A stretch of 28,976 bases of DNA, from the IMG/VR virus record IMGVR_UViG_3300032675_000104, positions 1-28,976 of that record; one strand, given 5' to 3'. A program made the position numbers and the translations under genes. Below the pieces are notes generated by a model that worked only from the letters and a program-made list of their open reading frames with translations, ran no database searches and was not told where the DNA came from. Positions 27,889 through 28,976 of the stretch are shown one piece after another. Within the stretch, counting starts at the first letter, position 1. Each line of letters begins with the position of its first letter. Source of the stretch: a virus.

Positions 27889-28976
27889 ATGAGCATCCAG
27901 CAAACCGGCAGCGTCACCCCCGGCCACCTCATGTCGTGGACGACCGCGGGCGTGGCGCAGGACGCGGGGTCATCAAACTCGCCCAACGTCAACAGCCTGG
28001 GCCTCTACGGGAACGGGGGCACGCCGTTCAGTATCACGAACCGCGCAACGCCCGGCGCGCCGTCGGGCATCTACAGCCAGCTCAACGCCGGGGTGTCGCA
28101 GGCCGCCGCGTACATCAACGTCGACACGTTTGGGGCGACCGCGCTCCCGTTGAACTTCAACATCAACGGGTCCACCGTCTTCAGCGTGACCTCGACGGGC
28201 CCGACGTTCAATGCCCCGGTCGCGGTCAGTTCGGGGGGCACCGGACTGTCGACGACGCCCGCCGACGGGCAGCTGCTGATCGGCAACGGCACAGGCTACA
28301 CGTTGGGTACGCTGACGGCGGGCGCGAACGTCTCGATCGTGAACGCGGCCGGCGGCATCACCATCAGCGCGATCCCCGGCGGCGGCATCCTGCCGGTCGG
28401 TTCGGGCGGCACCGGCGCTTCGTCCCTGATTGGGTTCGTCTACGGCAACGGCAGCTCGGCGATGACCGCCAGCGCCACGATCCCGACGTCCGCATTGAGC
28501 GGGACGATCCCGACGTCCTCCCTCTCGGGCACGATTCCAAGCTCGCAGATCACCGGCCTCGGCACGATGTCGGCGCAGAACGCCGCCAATGTGGCCATCA
28601 CGGGCGGGTCGGTCAGCGTCTCGACCTTGGCGTCCGCCACGCCGCTCGGCGTGAGCAGCGGCGGCACCGGGGCGTCTACTGCGACTTCGGCCCTCGCCAA
28701 TCTGGGGGCCGCCGCACTAGCGGGTTCGGCCTCCCAGGTGTTCAATGTCGCCAATGCCGTTTCCTCCTCGGAAGCGGTAGCCCTCGGGCAGTTCCCGCTC
28801 ACCTCTTCCGCCTCGAATGGCTCCACCACGCTGCCGAACGGCCTGGTGCTGAAGTGGGGGTCGTCGAGCACATCAAGCGGGTCCGGCAGCGTGACTTTCG
28901 CCACTGCGTTTCCGAACAACTGTTGGGTCGCGACCTTGACGATCAACGGCGCGTCGGGGCCGGCCATTCAATACGG
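27889..28976 (+). CDS. Tail-fibre protein C, gp53-like C-terminus (cut by window end)
   Basis: The open frame runs from ATG 27889 off the window edge, at least 362 residues. It begins like fibre A: SVTPGHLMSWTTAGVAQDAG, then NSLGLYGNGGTPFSITN. The middle contains short fibre repeats, TIPTSALSG, TIPTSSLSG and TIPSSQITG, and SGGTGAS motifs. The visible C-terminal part (NGLVLKWGSSSTSSGSGSVTFATAFPNNCW) matches the gp53-like receptor-binding domain found at the ends of many phage fibres: a WG motif, then VTF-x-x-AFPxxC. It probably forms a trimer that binds a host receptor. The preceding GGGG is a weak ribosome-binding site. Confidence 0.85.
   Translation, partial: MSIQQTGSVTPGHLMSWTTAGVAQDAGSSNSPNVNSLGLYGNGGTPFSITNRATPGAPSGIYSQLNAGVSQAAAYINVDTFGATALPLNFNINGSTVFSVTSTGPTFNAPVAVSSGGTGLSTTPADGQLLIGNGTGYTLGTLTAGANVSIVNAAGGITISAIPGGGILPVGSGGTGASSLIGFVYGNGSSAMTASATIPTSALSGTIPTSSLSGTIPSSQITGLGTMSAQNAANVAITGGSVSVSTLASATPLGVSSGGTGASTATSALANLGAAALAGSASQVFNVANAVSSSEAVALGQFPLTSSASNGSTTLPNGLVLKWGSSSTSSGSGSVTFATAFPNNCWVATLTINGASGPAIQY

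Noticed and set aside
24017-28976. Invertible tail-fibre segment controlled by the serine recombinase
   Set aside because: The repeats found between and within fibre genes are direct, not inverted, and all three genes face the same way with intact N-termini; I saw no invertase crossover sites.

Overview
This window reads as the virion-structure half of a tailed, podovirus-like bacteriophage (or prophage) genome. It is very GC-rich, with G/C-biased third codon positions. The gene families are those of short-tailed phages of GC-rich Proteobacteria, and an alphaproteobacterial host is my best guess, but no host is proven. Almost every gene is on the + strand, packed end to end with TGATG or ATGA stop/start overlaps. 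No replication, RNA polymerase or clear endolysin gene is visible, so those must lie outside the window.

Layout. 1-327 is a noncoding, repeat-bearing leader upstream of a small serine recombinase (328-1026). 1026-3198 is a run of small accessory genes, including a KTSC-domain protein, a DUF3310 protein, a CxxC zinc-knuckle protein and a 103-residue protein that combines a twin-arginine-like N-terminus with pieces of the major capsid protein. 3195-5156 is the large terminase and 5158-5676 a zinc-ribbon protein. A structured 126-base gap precedes the portal gene (5803-7452). 7456-7758 is a minus-strand island: a 77-nt tRNA that folds as an initiator tRNA-fMet, overlapping a small AlpA/excisionase-like helix-turn-helix gene. 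7877-10975 holds an 11-codon micro-ORF, a Pro/Gln-rich protein, a 55-residue protein, the scaffold, the major capsid protein and a beta-repeat capsid-associated protein, closed by a strong intrinsic terminator.

11050-15088 encodes two paralogous head-tail adaptors, a DUF6321-like protein and a P22 gp10-like/nozzle-like tail protein. 15096-17156 has a short fibre protein, a conserved hypothetical and two GNAT-like proteins. 17160-23190 encodes four internal virion (DNA-ejection) proteins. 23187-23998 has a small hypothetical, a two-helix membrane protein (holin candidate) and two small basic proteins. 24017 to the window end has three tandem tail-fibre/spike genes, the last cut off by the window edge.

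How it works together: terminase fills a procapsid built by portal, scaffold and coat protein. The adaptor and nozzle proteins close the vertex, internal proteins are ejected with the DNA, and fibres plus a beta-helix spike bind the host surface. The points most worth a second look are the initiator tRNA island on the opposite strand, the signal-peptide/mini-capsid protein, a glycine-rich beta module (GSGYT) spread across three neighbouring virion proteins, and a perfect 116-bp in-frame direct repeat in the spike gene.
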